A DNA stretch of 9,073 nucleotides from NCBI GenBank assembly GCA_031935845.1, contig JAJBWA010000072.1, forward strand, positions 1 through 9,073, read 5' to 3'. Positions 1-6,108 of the stretch are shown one piece after another. The translations under genes and the position numbers were made by a program. Origin of the DNA: UBA9732 sp031935845. Its GTDB lineage: Bacteria; Spirochaetota; Spirochaetia; Sphaerochaetales; Sphaerochaetaceae. The stretch's first letter is position 1, and every line of letters starts with the position of its first letter. The notes beneath the pieces are model-generated. The model was given only the letters and a program-made list of their open reading frames with translations. It was not told the origin of the DNA and did not search any database.

Positions 1-498
1 AAGGAGAGCCTGGAAGACATCGTCTTCACGGTAATTTACCTGGACAAGAAGGCCAAGGTCACCTACATAAAGAGGTGCAAGCTCAGCGGCTTCATACTCA
101 ACAAGACCTACGAGCTGCTGCCCGATCCGGAGAACTGCTCGCTCAAGAAGCTGTCTGTGTACCCGAACGCAGAGGTGACGGTGACCTACAAGAATCCGAG
201 CCGCGTGAAGGAATCCACGTTCCTGTTCTCAGATTTCCTGGTAAAGGGTGCCAAGGCAGGAGGCGTGACCATCACCAAGAAGGACATAGCTTCCATCCGC
301 ATCAAGCCCTGCAGGCTGGTGGAGGGCGAGAAAGCAGTGCGCGAATCCGGGGAGCCGGAAGGCGAAGAGGATGTCGTGGAAGAGCAGGTAGAGGCACAGG
401 TTCCCGAGAGCACTCCCGAACCCGAGGCCGTGACGGAGCCCAAGGCTCCCAGAAAGCAGTCCGATGACGACATGCCGGGACTTTTCGATGATGTCTGA
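1..498 (+). CDS. parC: DNA topoisomerase IV (or gyrase) subunit A, C-terminal end, partial
   Basis: The reading frame is open from the first base and ends at TGA 496-498, giving the last 165 residues of a longer protein. The segment is rich in beta strands (for example TVIYLDKKAKVTYIKRC, then FLVKGAKAGGVTITKKDIASI) and ends in a Glu/Pro-rich acidic tail of about 55 residues finishing PGLFDDV. I recall this KRC...ILNK...LVKG.KAGGV pattern from the end of the Bacteroidetes topoisomerase IV A subunit, where it follows the catalytic breakage-reunion domain and part of the DNA-wrapping domain. The full enzyme would pass one duplex through another to decatenate or relax DNA. The active-site tyrosine lies upstream of the window, so the catalytic part cannot be checked. 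Its stop overlaps the start of the next gene, which suggests one operon. A gyrase A paralogue is the main alternative. Confidence 0.62.
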   Translation, partial: KESLEDIVFTVIYLDKKAKVTYIKRCKLSGFILNKTYELLPDPENCSLKKLSVYPNAEVTVTYKNPSRVKESTFLFSDFLVKGAKAGGVTITKKDIASIRIKPCRLVEGEKAVRESGEPEGEEDVVEEQVEAQVPESTPEPEAVTEPKAPRKQSDDDMPGLFDDV

Positions 499-1186
499 TG
501 TCTCCAGCCGGGTCCTGTACGAGGACAACCACATCATAATCATCAACAAGCTCCCCGGCGAGATCGTCCAGGGCGACAAAACCGGCGACGTCACCCTGAT
601 GGATGACGTGAAGGACTATCTGAAGCACAAGTACGGCAAGCCGGGCAACGTGTTCCTGGGCCTGCCTCACAGGCTGGACAGGCCCACCAGCGGCATAGTT
701 GTCTACGCAAAGACGGACAAGGCCCTGAGCCGGCTGTCGCAGATGTTCCGTGACGGGAAGATGGAGAAGTACTACTGGGCGGTCGTGGACAGACCCATGA
801 CTTCCCCGTCCGGCCTCCTGAAGCACTACATCTATAGAGACACGGAGAAGAACAAGAGCTTTGCGTACGACAGTCCGGACAAGCGCAGGGGAGGTCTCCA
901 GGAAGCCAGGCTTGAATACAGGACCATAGGGCAGTCGGAGCGCTACACACTCCTGGAGATACATCTGCTGACCGGACGGCACCATCAGATCAGGGCACAG
1001 CTTGCAGCCTGCGGGGTGCACATAAAGGGAGACCTGAAGTACGGGTTCCCGCGTTCCAATGCAGACGGCGGGATATGCCTGCACTCCAGGGAGATTTCCT
1101 TCATCCATCCCGTGAGCCGGGAGGAAGTCCATGTGGTGGCTCCGGTTCCTGCCGACCCAATCTGGGGATACTTTACGTATTCCTAA
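488..1186 (+). CDS. RluA-family RNA pseudouridine synthase
   Basis: This 232-residue protein would convert a specific uridine in rRNA or tRNA to pseudouridine. It carries the family signature HRLDRPTSG, with the catalytic aspartate at about residue 64, and the C-terminal motif TGRHHQIRAQL...GVHIKGDLKYG. It begins almost at once with the catalytic core (VLYEDNHIIIINK), so it lacks the N-terminal S4 RNA-binding domain of RluC and RluD and resembles the short RluA/TruC-like forms; the target uridine cannot be assigned. The start is taken at ATG 488, with ATG 491 equally possible. Both lie inside the end of the topoisomerase gene, giving an overlap of 8-11 nt. No clear ribosome-binding site precedes them, so translational coupling is likely. 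The frame extends back to an ATG at 464, but the extra residues do not resemble the family N-terminus. Confidence 0.9.
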   Translation: MMSDVSSRVLYEDNHIIIINKLPGEIVQGDKTGDVTLMDDVKDYLKHKYGKPGNVFLGLPHRLDRPTSGIVVYAKTDKALSRLSQMFRDGKMEKYYWAVVDRPMTSPSGLLKHYIYRDTEKNKSFAYDSPDKRRGGLQEARLEYRTIGQSERYTLLEIHLLTGRHHQIRAQLAACGVHIKGDLKYGFPRSNADGGICLHSREISFIHPVSREEVHVVAPVPADPIWGYFTYS

Positions 1187-1217
1187 AAAACTTTACCTCC
1201 GATTAAGTGATTTCACA

Positions 1218-1232
1218 AACGGACCCTCCGTT
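1218..1232 (+). terminator. Possible weak terminator hairpin after the pseudouridine synthase
   Basis: AACGGA (1218-1223) and TCCGTT (1227-1232) form a perfect 6-bp stem with a 3-nt loop, 32 bp after the stop codon and followed by ATTTCAT. The stem is short and the T-run is broken, so this is only a candidate end for the topoisomerase/pseudouridine synthase transcript. Confidence 0.3.
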
Positions 1233-1257
1233 ATTTCATCTATCCAAAAGCATTAAG

Positions 1258-1285
1258 TTGACATATGGCGGATTGGTGTTATCCT
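1258..1285 (+). promoter_or_regulatory. Candidate promoter for glutamate dehydrogenase
   Basis: TTGACA (1258-1263) is followed after 16 nt by TATCCT (1280-1285), 36 nt before the start codon region. This resembles a sigma-70 promoter. Bacteroidetes promoters instead use TTTG and TAnnTTTG; TTG 1258-1260 with TA at 1280 has about the right spacing, but the downstream half matches poorly. Also in this spacer are a GTGA-TT-TCAC palindrome (1207-1216) and two CAATTG copies (1293-1298 and 1305-1310). Confidence 0.33.
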
Positions 1286-1309
1286 GTCTATGCAATTGAA
1301 ACAACAATT

Positions 1310-1314
1310 GGAGG
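1310..1314 (+). promoter_or_regulatory. Shine-Dalgarno site of glutamate dehydrogenase
   Basis: GGAGG lies 6 nt upstream of ATG 1321 and fixes that start. A strong Shine-Dalgarno site is unusual in Bacteroidota. Confidence 0.75.
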
Positions 1315-1320
1315 TCAATA

Positions 1321-2658
1321 ATGTACAAATTAGATGAGTTCATGGCAGAGCTCGAGAGGAAGAACCCTGCACAGCCCGAGTTCATTCAGGCTGCAAGAGA
1401 AGTCATAGCATCGGTCATTGACGTCGTGAACGCCAATCCGCTTTATCTGAAGAACAAGATCCTGGACAGGATCGTCGAACCCGAAAGGATCATCCAGTTC
1501 AGAGTCGAGTGGGAAGATGACAACCACGAGATCCAGGTCAACCGCGGATGGAGAGTCCAGTACAACAGCGCAATCGGACCCTACAAGGGCGGACTCAGGT
1601 TCCACGCCAACGTCACGCTCGGAACACTCAAGTTCCTGGGATTCGAGCAGATCTTCAAGAACTCCCTCACAACCCTCCCGATGGGTGGCGGAAAAGGTGG
1701 TTCGGACTTCTCCCCCAGAGGAAAGTCCGATGCCGAGATCATGCGTTTCTGCCGTGCATTCATGACTGAGCTCGAGAAATATATCGGTCCCGATACCGAC
1801 GTTCCCGCCGGAGACCTCGGAGTAGGCGGAAGGGAGATCGGTTATCTCTACGGCACATACCGCAAGATCCGCAACGAGAACACCGGCGTCCTTACAGGCA
1901 AGGGCTGGGGATGGGGCGGAAGCCGCGTCAGACCCGAGGCAACCGGTTTCGGTACCATGTACTTTGCAAACGAGATGCTCAATGAGCACAACGACGGCTT
2001 CAAGGGCAAGAGAGTCGCCATTTCCGGATTCGGCAACGTCGCCTGGGGTGCCGTCATGAAGGCAACACAGCTCGGCGCAAAGGTCGTCACTCTTTCCGGT
2101 CCTGACGGATACATCCTGGACGAGGAAGGAGTCAGCACTCCCGAGAAGATCGCCTACATGCTTGAGCTCAGGGCATCCAACATGGACGTCATCGAGCCGT
2201 ACGCAAAGAAGTTCGGCGCCAAGTTCGTCAAGGGCAAGAAGCCTTGGGAAGTTCCCGTGGACATGGCATTCCCCTGCGCTCTCCAGAACGAGCTCAACGG
2301 CGATGATGCAAAGACCCTCATCAAGAACGGCGTGAAGTATGTCGTCGAGACATCCAACATGGGCTGCACGCCCGAGGCCATCGAGGCATTCCAGAAGGCC
2401 CGCATCCCGTTCGCACCCGGAAAGGCCGCAAACGCCGGTGGTGTCGCAGTCTCCGGTCTCGAGATGAGCCAGAACGCCGAGCACTACTTCTGGTCTGCAG
2501 AAGAGGTCGATGAGCGCCTGCACGTCATCATGAAGGACATCCACGATTCCTGCGTCAAGGAAGGAAGATGCGCCGACGGATACATCGATTACGTCAAGGG
2601 TGCAAACATCGCCGGCTTCAAGAAGGTCGCCGACGCCATGTGCCAGCAAGGATTCTGA
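1321..2658 (+). CDS. gdhA: Glutamate dehydrogenase, hexameric type
   Basis: This 445-residue enzyme interconverts 2-oxoglutarate plus ammonium and glutamate in the cytoplasm, at the junction of nitrogen and carbon metabolism. It is full length for the roughly 450-residue hexameric family. The substrate-site residues appear in the expected places: K89 (GPYKGG), K113 (FKN), catalytic K125 (PMGGGKGGSDF) and D165 (VPAGDLGVGG), the same numbering as I recall for the Clostridium symbiosum enzyme. The Rossmann dinucleotide motif is GFGNVA (236-241). The loop after the second strand reads LSGPDGY, which resembles the NAD-linked clostridial enzyme more than the E. coli NADP enzyme, so coenzyme preference is open. 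GGAGG 6 nt upstream supports ATG 1321. The gene seems monocistronic: it has its own upstream spacer, and its stop codon lies inside the first of two inverted-repeat elements. Confidence 0.95.
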   Translation: MYKLDEFMAELERKNPAQPEFIQAAREVIASVIDVVNANPLYLKNKILDRIVEPERIIQFRVEWEDDNHEIQVNRGWRVQYNSAIGPYKGGLRFHANVTLGTLKFLGFEQIFKNSLTTLPMGGGKGGSDFSPRGKSDAEIMRFCRAFMTELEKYIGPDTDVPAGDLGVGGREIGYLYGTYRKIRNENTGVLTGKGWGWGGSRVRPEATGFGTMYFANEMLNEHNDGFKGKRVAISGFGNVAWGAVMKATQLGAKVVTLSGPDGYILDEEGVSTPEKIAYMLELRASNMDVIEPYAKKFGAKFVKGKKPWEVPVDMAFPCALQNELNGDDAKTLIKNGVKYVVETSNMGCTPEAIEAFQKARIPFAPGKAANAGGVAVSGLEMSQNAEHYFWSAEEVDERLHVIMKDIHDSCVKEGRCADGYIDYVKGANIAGFKKVADAMCQQGF

Positions 2659-2756
2659 TTCAAATATACGGGTGTTTCCGTCGTTGCTGCGCTCGAGCCG
2701 TACAGCAAGTACTGTCTCTCGCTTGCGCCTAGGAAACCCCGCGTCTATTTGAATCA
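2656..2756 (+). repeat. Inverted-repeat element A with structured core
   Basis: The ends TGATTCAAATA (2656-2666) and TATTTGAATCA (2746-2756) are perfect 11-bp inverted repeats. Pairing continues inward with ACG/CGT (2668-2670/2742-2744), GG/CC (2671-2672/2739-2740) and GTTTCC/GGAAAC (2674-2679/2732-2737), broken by two mismatches and one bulge. Further in are GC/GC (2686-2687/2725-2726), GCG/CGC (2689-2691/2720-2722), GAG/CTC (2695-2697/2716-2718), and a terminal hairpin with stem GTAC (2700-2703/2709-2712) and loop AGCAA. The first three bases of the left arm are the TGA stop of glutamate dehydrogenase. No T-run follows, so it is not a classical terminator. A palindromic mobile repeat or a structured 3' UTR RNA are the main readings; pairing is symmetric, so orientation is nominal. 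Confidence 0.85.
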
Positions 2757-2896
2757 TATTAAGCGGCAATTCCATCTGAGATTTCTGCGGCTTCCCTCAG
2801 AGCCTACCAGCAAGGTATGTCTCTTCGGGAACCCGCAGCCTCTCAGCGGACTTGGCGCTTAGCCATGGTTTTGAATCATATCGTCTATTTGAATCA
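2742..2896 (+). repeat. Direct repeats flanking element B
   Basis: CGTCTATTTGAATCA occurs exactly at 2742-2756 and 2882-2896. TTTGAATCATAT occurs exactly at 2748-2759, directly before element B, and at 2870-2881, eight bases after it. TTTGAATCA is thus present three times (2748, 2870, 2888), and its reverse complement lies in the left arm of element A (2656-2664). The copies could be a target-site duplication, remnants of a tandem array, or repeated binding sites. Confidence 0.8.
2760..2861 (+). repeat. Inverted-repeat element B, related to element A
   Basis: The outer arms AAGCGGCAATTCC (2761-2773) and GGACTTGGCGCTT (2848-2860) pair at 11 of 13 positions. Inward come CTGAG/CTCAG (2776-2780/2842-2846), CTGCGG/CCGCAG (2785-2790/2833-2838), a C-C mismatch, TTCCC/GGGAA (2792-2796/2827-2831), GAG/CTC (2800-2802/2821-2823) and a terminal hairpin TACC/GGTA (2805-2808/2814-2817) with loop AGCAA. 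The outer stem differs in sequence from that of element A, but total length (102 against 101 bp), the core GAGCC-4-AGCAA-4-TGTCTCT and the layout are shared. No open reading frame of note lies within it. Confidence 0.83.
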
Positions 2897-2917
2897 GATT
2901 TGCAGGTGTGATTTACG

Positions 2918-2952
2918 ACTGGCTGTTGCATTTTTATTGCAACAGCCAGTTT
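2918..2952 (+). terminator. Strong stem-loop upstream of the receiver/dikinase-like gene
   Basis: ACTGGCTGTTGCA (2918-2930) and TGCAACAGCCAGT (2938-2950) form a perfect 13-bp stem with loop TTTTTAT. Only a short T-run (2950-2952) follows. It lies 260 bp after the glutamate dehydrogenase stop and 38 bp before the next start codon, so it most likely ends the upstream transcript beyond elements A and B. It could instead lie in the leader of the downstream gene. Confidence 0.65.
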
Positions 2953-2978
2953 CTATTTGCTACTGTAAGTAGGAAAAC

Positions 2979-2983
2979 GGAGG
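2979..2983 (+). promoter_or_regulatory. Shine-Dalgarno site of the receiver/dikinase-like gene
   Basis: GGAGG lies 6 nt upstream of ATG 2990, the same spacing as for glutamate dehydrogenase. It selects this ATG over the later methionine codons at residues 10 and 16. Confidence 0.72.
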
Positions 2984-2989
2984 CCTAAG

Positions 2990-5920
2990 ATGCATTACGA
3001 GCTTGATGAAACATGGATGCCTTTCTCTTCCCTTATGCTCAAGCATATCTACAATGTGCTCCTGATCTGTTCCGAGTATGACCGCTTCATGCTCGAGGAA
3101 GACGGACGTGTGGAGGAGGAGCTGTACAGGGAGTACACGTCCCTGGGTCTTTCAAACCCTCCGAAAATCACCCACACGAGCAGCGAGGAAGAGGCGCTTG
3201 AACTGCTGAAGTCGTTCAAGTATGACCTCGTCATATCCATGCTGGATCTGGGAAGCGACCGCGTTGAGAGCTTTGCACAGCAGGTCAAGGAGTTCGACCG
3301 CACGTTGCCTTTCATAGCGCTGTCTCCGTCTCCGGACCACCGCAAGGCCAAGATCCTCAAGGGCGAGAACTGCCCGTACATCGACTACATGTTCTACTGG
3401 CTCGGTGACCCGTCGGTGTTCCTGGCCATGGTCAAGCTCATAGAGGACAGCATCAACGTGGAGCACGACACCAACACGGCTGATGTCCAGGTAATCATAT
3501 TCGTTGAGGATTCGGTCCGCTTCATATCGTCCTATCTTCCGCGCATGTACACGCTTCTGATCGAGCAGAACAGGGCCAGCATCAAGGAGGCCCTGAACGA
3601 GTGGGGAACCAGGCTGAGGATGCGCGGACGCCCCAAGGTACTGCTTGCAAGAAGCTACGACGAGGCCGTCAGGCTGTTCTTCCGCTACAAGCAGAACGTC
3701 CTGGGAGTCATAACTGACCTGACGTTCGATTCTCCGTTCGGAAGGGATCTTGCCGGTCAGCATCTGATAGAAGAGGTCCGCAAGGCCAGCCCCGACTGTC
3801 CGATCCTTCTTCAGTCCACGGACCAGAGGACTGGACGTGAGATTGCAGAGGACTACGGAACAGGTTTCTGCTGGAAGCTGTCTCCGGACCACTATGTGTA
3901 TCTGGGGGAATACTTCAAGAACAACTACGACTTCGGATCTTTCAATGTCCGCAATCCCGAGACCTTGGAGGTGATTGCTTCGGTTTCCACCATGAAGGAA
4001 CTTCAGGAAGAAATCCGCGTGATGCCTCTGGATTCGTTCATCTTCCACACAAGGCGCAACGACTTCTCCAGATGGCTGCGTGCGCAGTCGCTCTATCAGC
4101 TGGCCTCAAAGCTCAAGCCGATAACGCTCAAGGACGATGCCTCGAACGCCGAAGAGACCCAGAAGCTGATCTACAACACCATAAGGGAATACAGGAAGGA
4201 AAGGACCCGCGGTACCATTGCCGAGTTCAGGCGCGAAGCCTACGACGAGACCATCTTCTTTGCCAGAATGGGCAACGGATCATTGGGAGGAAAGGGCAGA
4301 GGCCTTGCCTTCATAGCCCTTGAGATGAAGGCTGCGGCCATGAGGAAGAAATATCCGGGAATCTATGTCTCCATCCCGAGGACCGTGGTCATTTCCACGG
4401 AGATATTCGACGAGTTCATAAAGCTCAACCGTTTCTGGCCGGGCGATTTCACCGACAAGGCGGATTCCGAGGTCCTCTCCATGTTCATCTCCGGCAGGAT
4501 GCCCCGTGAGTTCGAGGAAGACCTGAAGAAGATCATCGAGGTCATCGAGGTGCCGATGTCCGTCAGATCATCTTCACTTCTGGAGGACAGCCATTACCAG
4601 CCGTTCGCCGGTGTTTACCAGACATGCATGATTCCCAACAAGGGAACTCCTGAAGAGAGGCTTTCCGACCTGGAGACTGCGGTCAAGACGGTCTGGGCTT
4701 CGACCTACTTCAAGATCGCACGCGAGTACCTCAGGCGTACAGGCCATGCCGTGGAAGAGGAGAAGATGGCCGTGATCCTGCAGCAGGTCACCGGATCGGA
4801 CCACGGCGGATACTGGTTCCCGAACATCTCGGGAGTTGCAAGGTCCCTGGATTATTATCCTGTGGGAAGCCGCACGGCAGAGGACGGGATAGGAATGCTC
4901 GCGTTCGGAATGGGAAAGACAGTCGTGGACGAGGGCGACTGCTTCCGCTTCTGTCCTGCAAAGCCCAAGATTCCGGTCAGTTCCATGAACGGCAGGAGCT
5001 CGTCGCAGATGATGTTCTATGCCCTGGACACCGGCATGAAGTTCGACCCGTTCACCGATATGGACAACCTGGCTCATCTGGATCTGTCGAAGGCAGGCGA
5101 GTGGCCCCAGAGCATGAGGGGAATCTTCTCAGTGATGACGCCGGCAGGATATCTCTCCGAGAATGCCACAGACGAAGGCTTCCGCAGCCTGACTTTCAAC
5201 GGAATCGTGAAGTATGACATGATCCCGCTGGCCAAGATCGTGGACGACGTCCTCAAGCTTGGCTCCCGCACGATGTCGGAGCCTGTGGAAATCGAGTTCG
5301 CAGTCAACATGGAGCATCCGGAATGGATAGACTTCTCGATCCTCCAGATCAGGCCGATCTCCGGCAACGACAGGTTCGAGGATGTGGACATCTCGGACAA
5401 GGAGATGGAGGACGCCGTCATTTCCTGCAGCAAGGTCATGGGAAACGGCAGGGTGGAGGGCATACGCGACATCGTGTGCGTGAAGCCTGAAGCTTTCAAA
5501 CGTGCGGAAATGGTGGAGATGGCGCTTGAGCTCGAGAAGCTCAACGATTCCATCCAGGACCAGTACGTGCTGGTTGTGGCCGGACGTCTGGGATCTTCCG
5601 ACAGCTGGCTGGGAATCCCGTGCTCATGGTCGCAGATATCCAAGGCCCACGTGATAATCGAGACCGGACTCGAGGAGATCCAGGCGGAGCCCAGCGAAGG
5701 CACGCACTTCTTCCAGAACATGACATCGCTGGGGTGCATCTACCTTTCCAACAATCCGAAGCTCGGGGACGGCAAGGTGGATTACCAGGCCATCTCAGCC
5801 CTCGATCACGTGGAGGATACCAAGCACTTCATGCACGTCAGGACTGCTCAGGATCTGCTTGTCAAGGCGGATGGACTTTCAGGAAAAGCGGTGGTGAATA
5901 TCGCACCTGTTATGCTTTGA
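2990..5920 (+). CDS. Receiver-domain protein with PEP-synthase/PPDK-type nucleotide-binding domain
   Basis: Residues 20-150 look like a degenerate receiver domain: YDLVISML has methionine (M84) where the phosphorylated aspartate is expected. Residues 166-310 look like an intact receiver, with E173/D174 (FVEDS), phosphoacceptor D243 (VITDLTFD), S276/T277 (ILLQST) and K296 (FCWK). Residues 428-790 match the ATP-binding N-domain of PEP synthase and pyruvate phosphate dikinase: SLGGKGRG (431-438), SVRSSSLLEDS (524-534), and VEIEF...ILQIRPI (766-790). The C-terminal 180 residues include GRLGSSDSWLGIP (865-877) and GTHFFQN (904-910). The phosphohistidine domain (TSHAA motif) and the PEP/pyruvate barrel are absent, so it should not be called PEP synthase even though relatives often are. 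It probably responds to a histidine kinase and binds ATP; the substrate is unknown. It has no signal peptide or membrane segment and stands alone between two structured spacers. Confidence 0.85.
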   Translation: MHYELDETWMPFSSLMLKHIYNVLLICSEYDRFMLEEDGRVEEELYREYTSLGLSNPPKITHTSSEEEALELLKSFKYDLVISMLDLGSDRVESFAQQVKEFDRTLPFIALSPSPDHRKAKILKGENCPYIDYMFYWLGDPSVFLAMVKLIEDSINVEHDTNTADVQVIIFVEDSVRFISSYLPRMYTLLIEQNRASIKEALNEWGTRLRMRGRPKVLLARSYDEAVRLFFRYKQNVLGVITDLTFDSPFGRDLAGQHLIEEVRKASPDCPILLQSTDQRTGREIAEDYGTGFCWKLSPDHYVYLGEYFKNNYDFGSFNVRNPETLEVIASVSTMKELQEEIRVMPLDSFIFHTRRNDFSRWLRAQSLYQLASKLKPITLKDDASNAEETQKLIYNTIREYRKERTRGTIAEFRREAYDETIFFARMGNGSLGGKGRGLAFIALEMKAAAMRKKYPGIYVSIPRTVVISTEIFDEFIKLNRFWPGDFTDKADSEVLSMFISGRMPREFEEDLKKIIEVIEVPMSVRSSSLLEDSHYQPFAGVYQTCMIPNKGTPEERLSDLETAVKTVWASTYFKIAREYLRRTGHAVEEEKMAVILQQVTGSDHGGYWFPNISGVARSLDYYPVGSRTAEDGIGMLAFGMGKTVVDEGDCFRFCPAKPKIPVSSMNGRSSSQMMFYALDTGMKFDPFTDMDNLAHLDLSKAGEWPQSMRGIFSVMTPAGYLSENATDEGFRSLTFNGIVKYDMIPLAKIVDDVLKLGSRTMSEPVEIEFAVNMEHPEWIDFSILQIRPISGNDRFEDVDISDKEMEDAVISCSKVMGNGRVEGIRDIVCVKPEAFKRAEMVEMALELEKLNDSIQDQYVLVVAGRLGSSDSWLGIPCSWSQISKAHVIIETGLEEIQAEPSEGTHFFQNMTSLGCIYLSNNPKLGDGKVDYQAISALDHVEDTKHFMHVRTAQDLLVKADGLSGKAVVNIAPVML

Positions 5921-5946
5921 TATCTGATATATACAAAACCTATATA
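5917..5946 (+). promoter_or_regulatory. Candidate promoter for the ribonucleotide reductase
   Basis: TTGATA (5917-5922, overlapping the previous stop codon) and TATATA (5941-5946) are 18 nt apart and resemble a sigma-70 promoter placed just before the first NrdR-like box. There is no TAnnTTTG as expected for the Bacteroidetes primary sigma factor, so the assignment is tentative. Confidence 0.35.
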
Positions 5947-5947
5947 A

Positions 5948-5963
5948 ACACTACTGGTAGTGT
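5948..5963 (+). promoter_or_regulatory. NrdR box 1 (perfect 16-bp palindrome)
   Basis: ACACTAC-TG-GTAGTGT is a perfect inverted repeat. All six outer bases on each side agree with the NrdR consensus (approximately ACACWATATATWGTGT); only the central four differ. NrdR is the zinc-finger/ATP-cone repressor of ribonucleotide reductase genes and normally binds two such boxes spaced 15-16 bp apart. Confidence 0.72.
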
Positions 5964-5979
5964 GTAATTGGAAAAATAA

Positions 5980-5995
5980 ACGCAATATCTATTGC
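5980..5995 (+). promoter_or_regulatory. NrdR box 2 (degenerate)
   Basis: ACGCAATATCTATTGC agrees with the approximate NrdR consensus at 12 of 16 positions. It starts 16 bp after the end of box 1, so the centres are 32 bp (about three helical turns) apart, which is the usual arrangement for cooperative NrdR binding. It also contains the palindrome GCAATA-TC-TATTGC (5982-5995). Confidence 0.58.
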
Positions 5996-6023
5996 ATTGT
6001 CCACTACGCTATGTTAATCTAGG

Positions 6024-6055
6024 AAGCGTCGCCGGTCAGGCCGGCAACGCTTTTT
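6024..6055 (+). terminator. Intrinsic terminator or attenuator in the reductase leader
   Basis: AAGCGT (6024-6029) pairs with ACGCTT (6047-6052) and GCCGG (6031-6035) with CCGGC (6041-6045), separated by one C-A mismatch and capped by loop TCAGG. A run of five T (6051-6055) follows. It lies 104 bp after the receiver/dikinase-like stop and 60 bp before the reductase start. It may end the upstream transcript. If transcription starts near the NrdR boxes, it would instead act inside the reductase leader. An identical ACGCT at 6006-6010 could pair with the left arm AGCGT as a competing structure. Confidence 0.72.
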
Positions 6056-6104
6056 CAGGTACGTATTTTTTACTAATCAGAAGTGAAAGCAGAACTATTC
6101 GGAT

Positions 6105-6108
6105 GGAG
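6105..6108 (+). promoter_or_regulatory. Shine-Dalgarno site deciding the reductase start
   Basis: GGAG lies 6 nt before ATG 6115, matching the spacing of the two other Shine-Dalgarno sites in the window. It favours ATG 6115 over the in-frame ATGs at 6103 and 6109 and over the far-upstream TTG at 5992. Confidence 0.6.

Noticed and set aside
430..495. A sliding-clamp binding motif in the topoisomerase tail (DDDMPGLF).
   Set aside because: It lacks the glutamine and the hydrophobic residue at the expected positions of the clamp motif; the resemblance is confined to LF.
2656..2756. Element A as an ordinary rho-independent terminator of glutamate dehydrogenase.
   Set aside because: The stem is interrupted, encloses a large structured core and is not followed by a T-run; the stem-loop at 2918-2950 is a better terminator.
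1330..2775. A 481-codon open frame on the minus strand opposite glutamate dehydrogenase.
   Set aside because: It is antisense to a well-supported gene, its composition (Leu/Val/Asp/Cys/Ser with no motif) is that of a shadow frame, and it arises from the codon bias of the sense gene.
2742..2896. A CRISPR array made of the repeated TTTGAATCA segments.
   Set aside because: The copies are short, unevenly spaced and partly overlapping, with no uniform spacers or cas genes.
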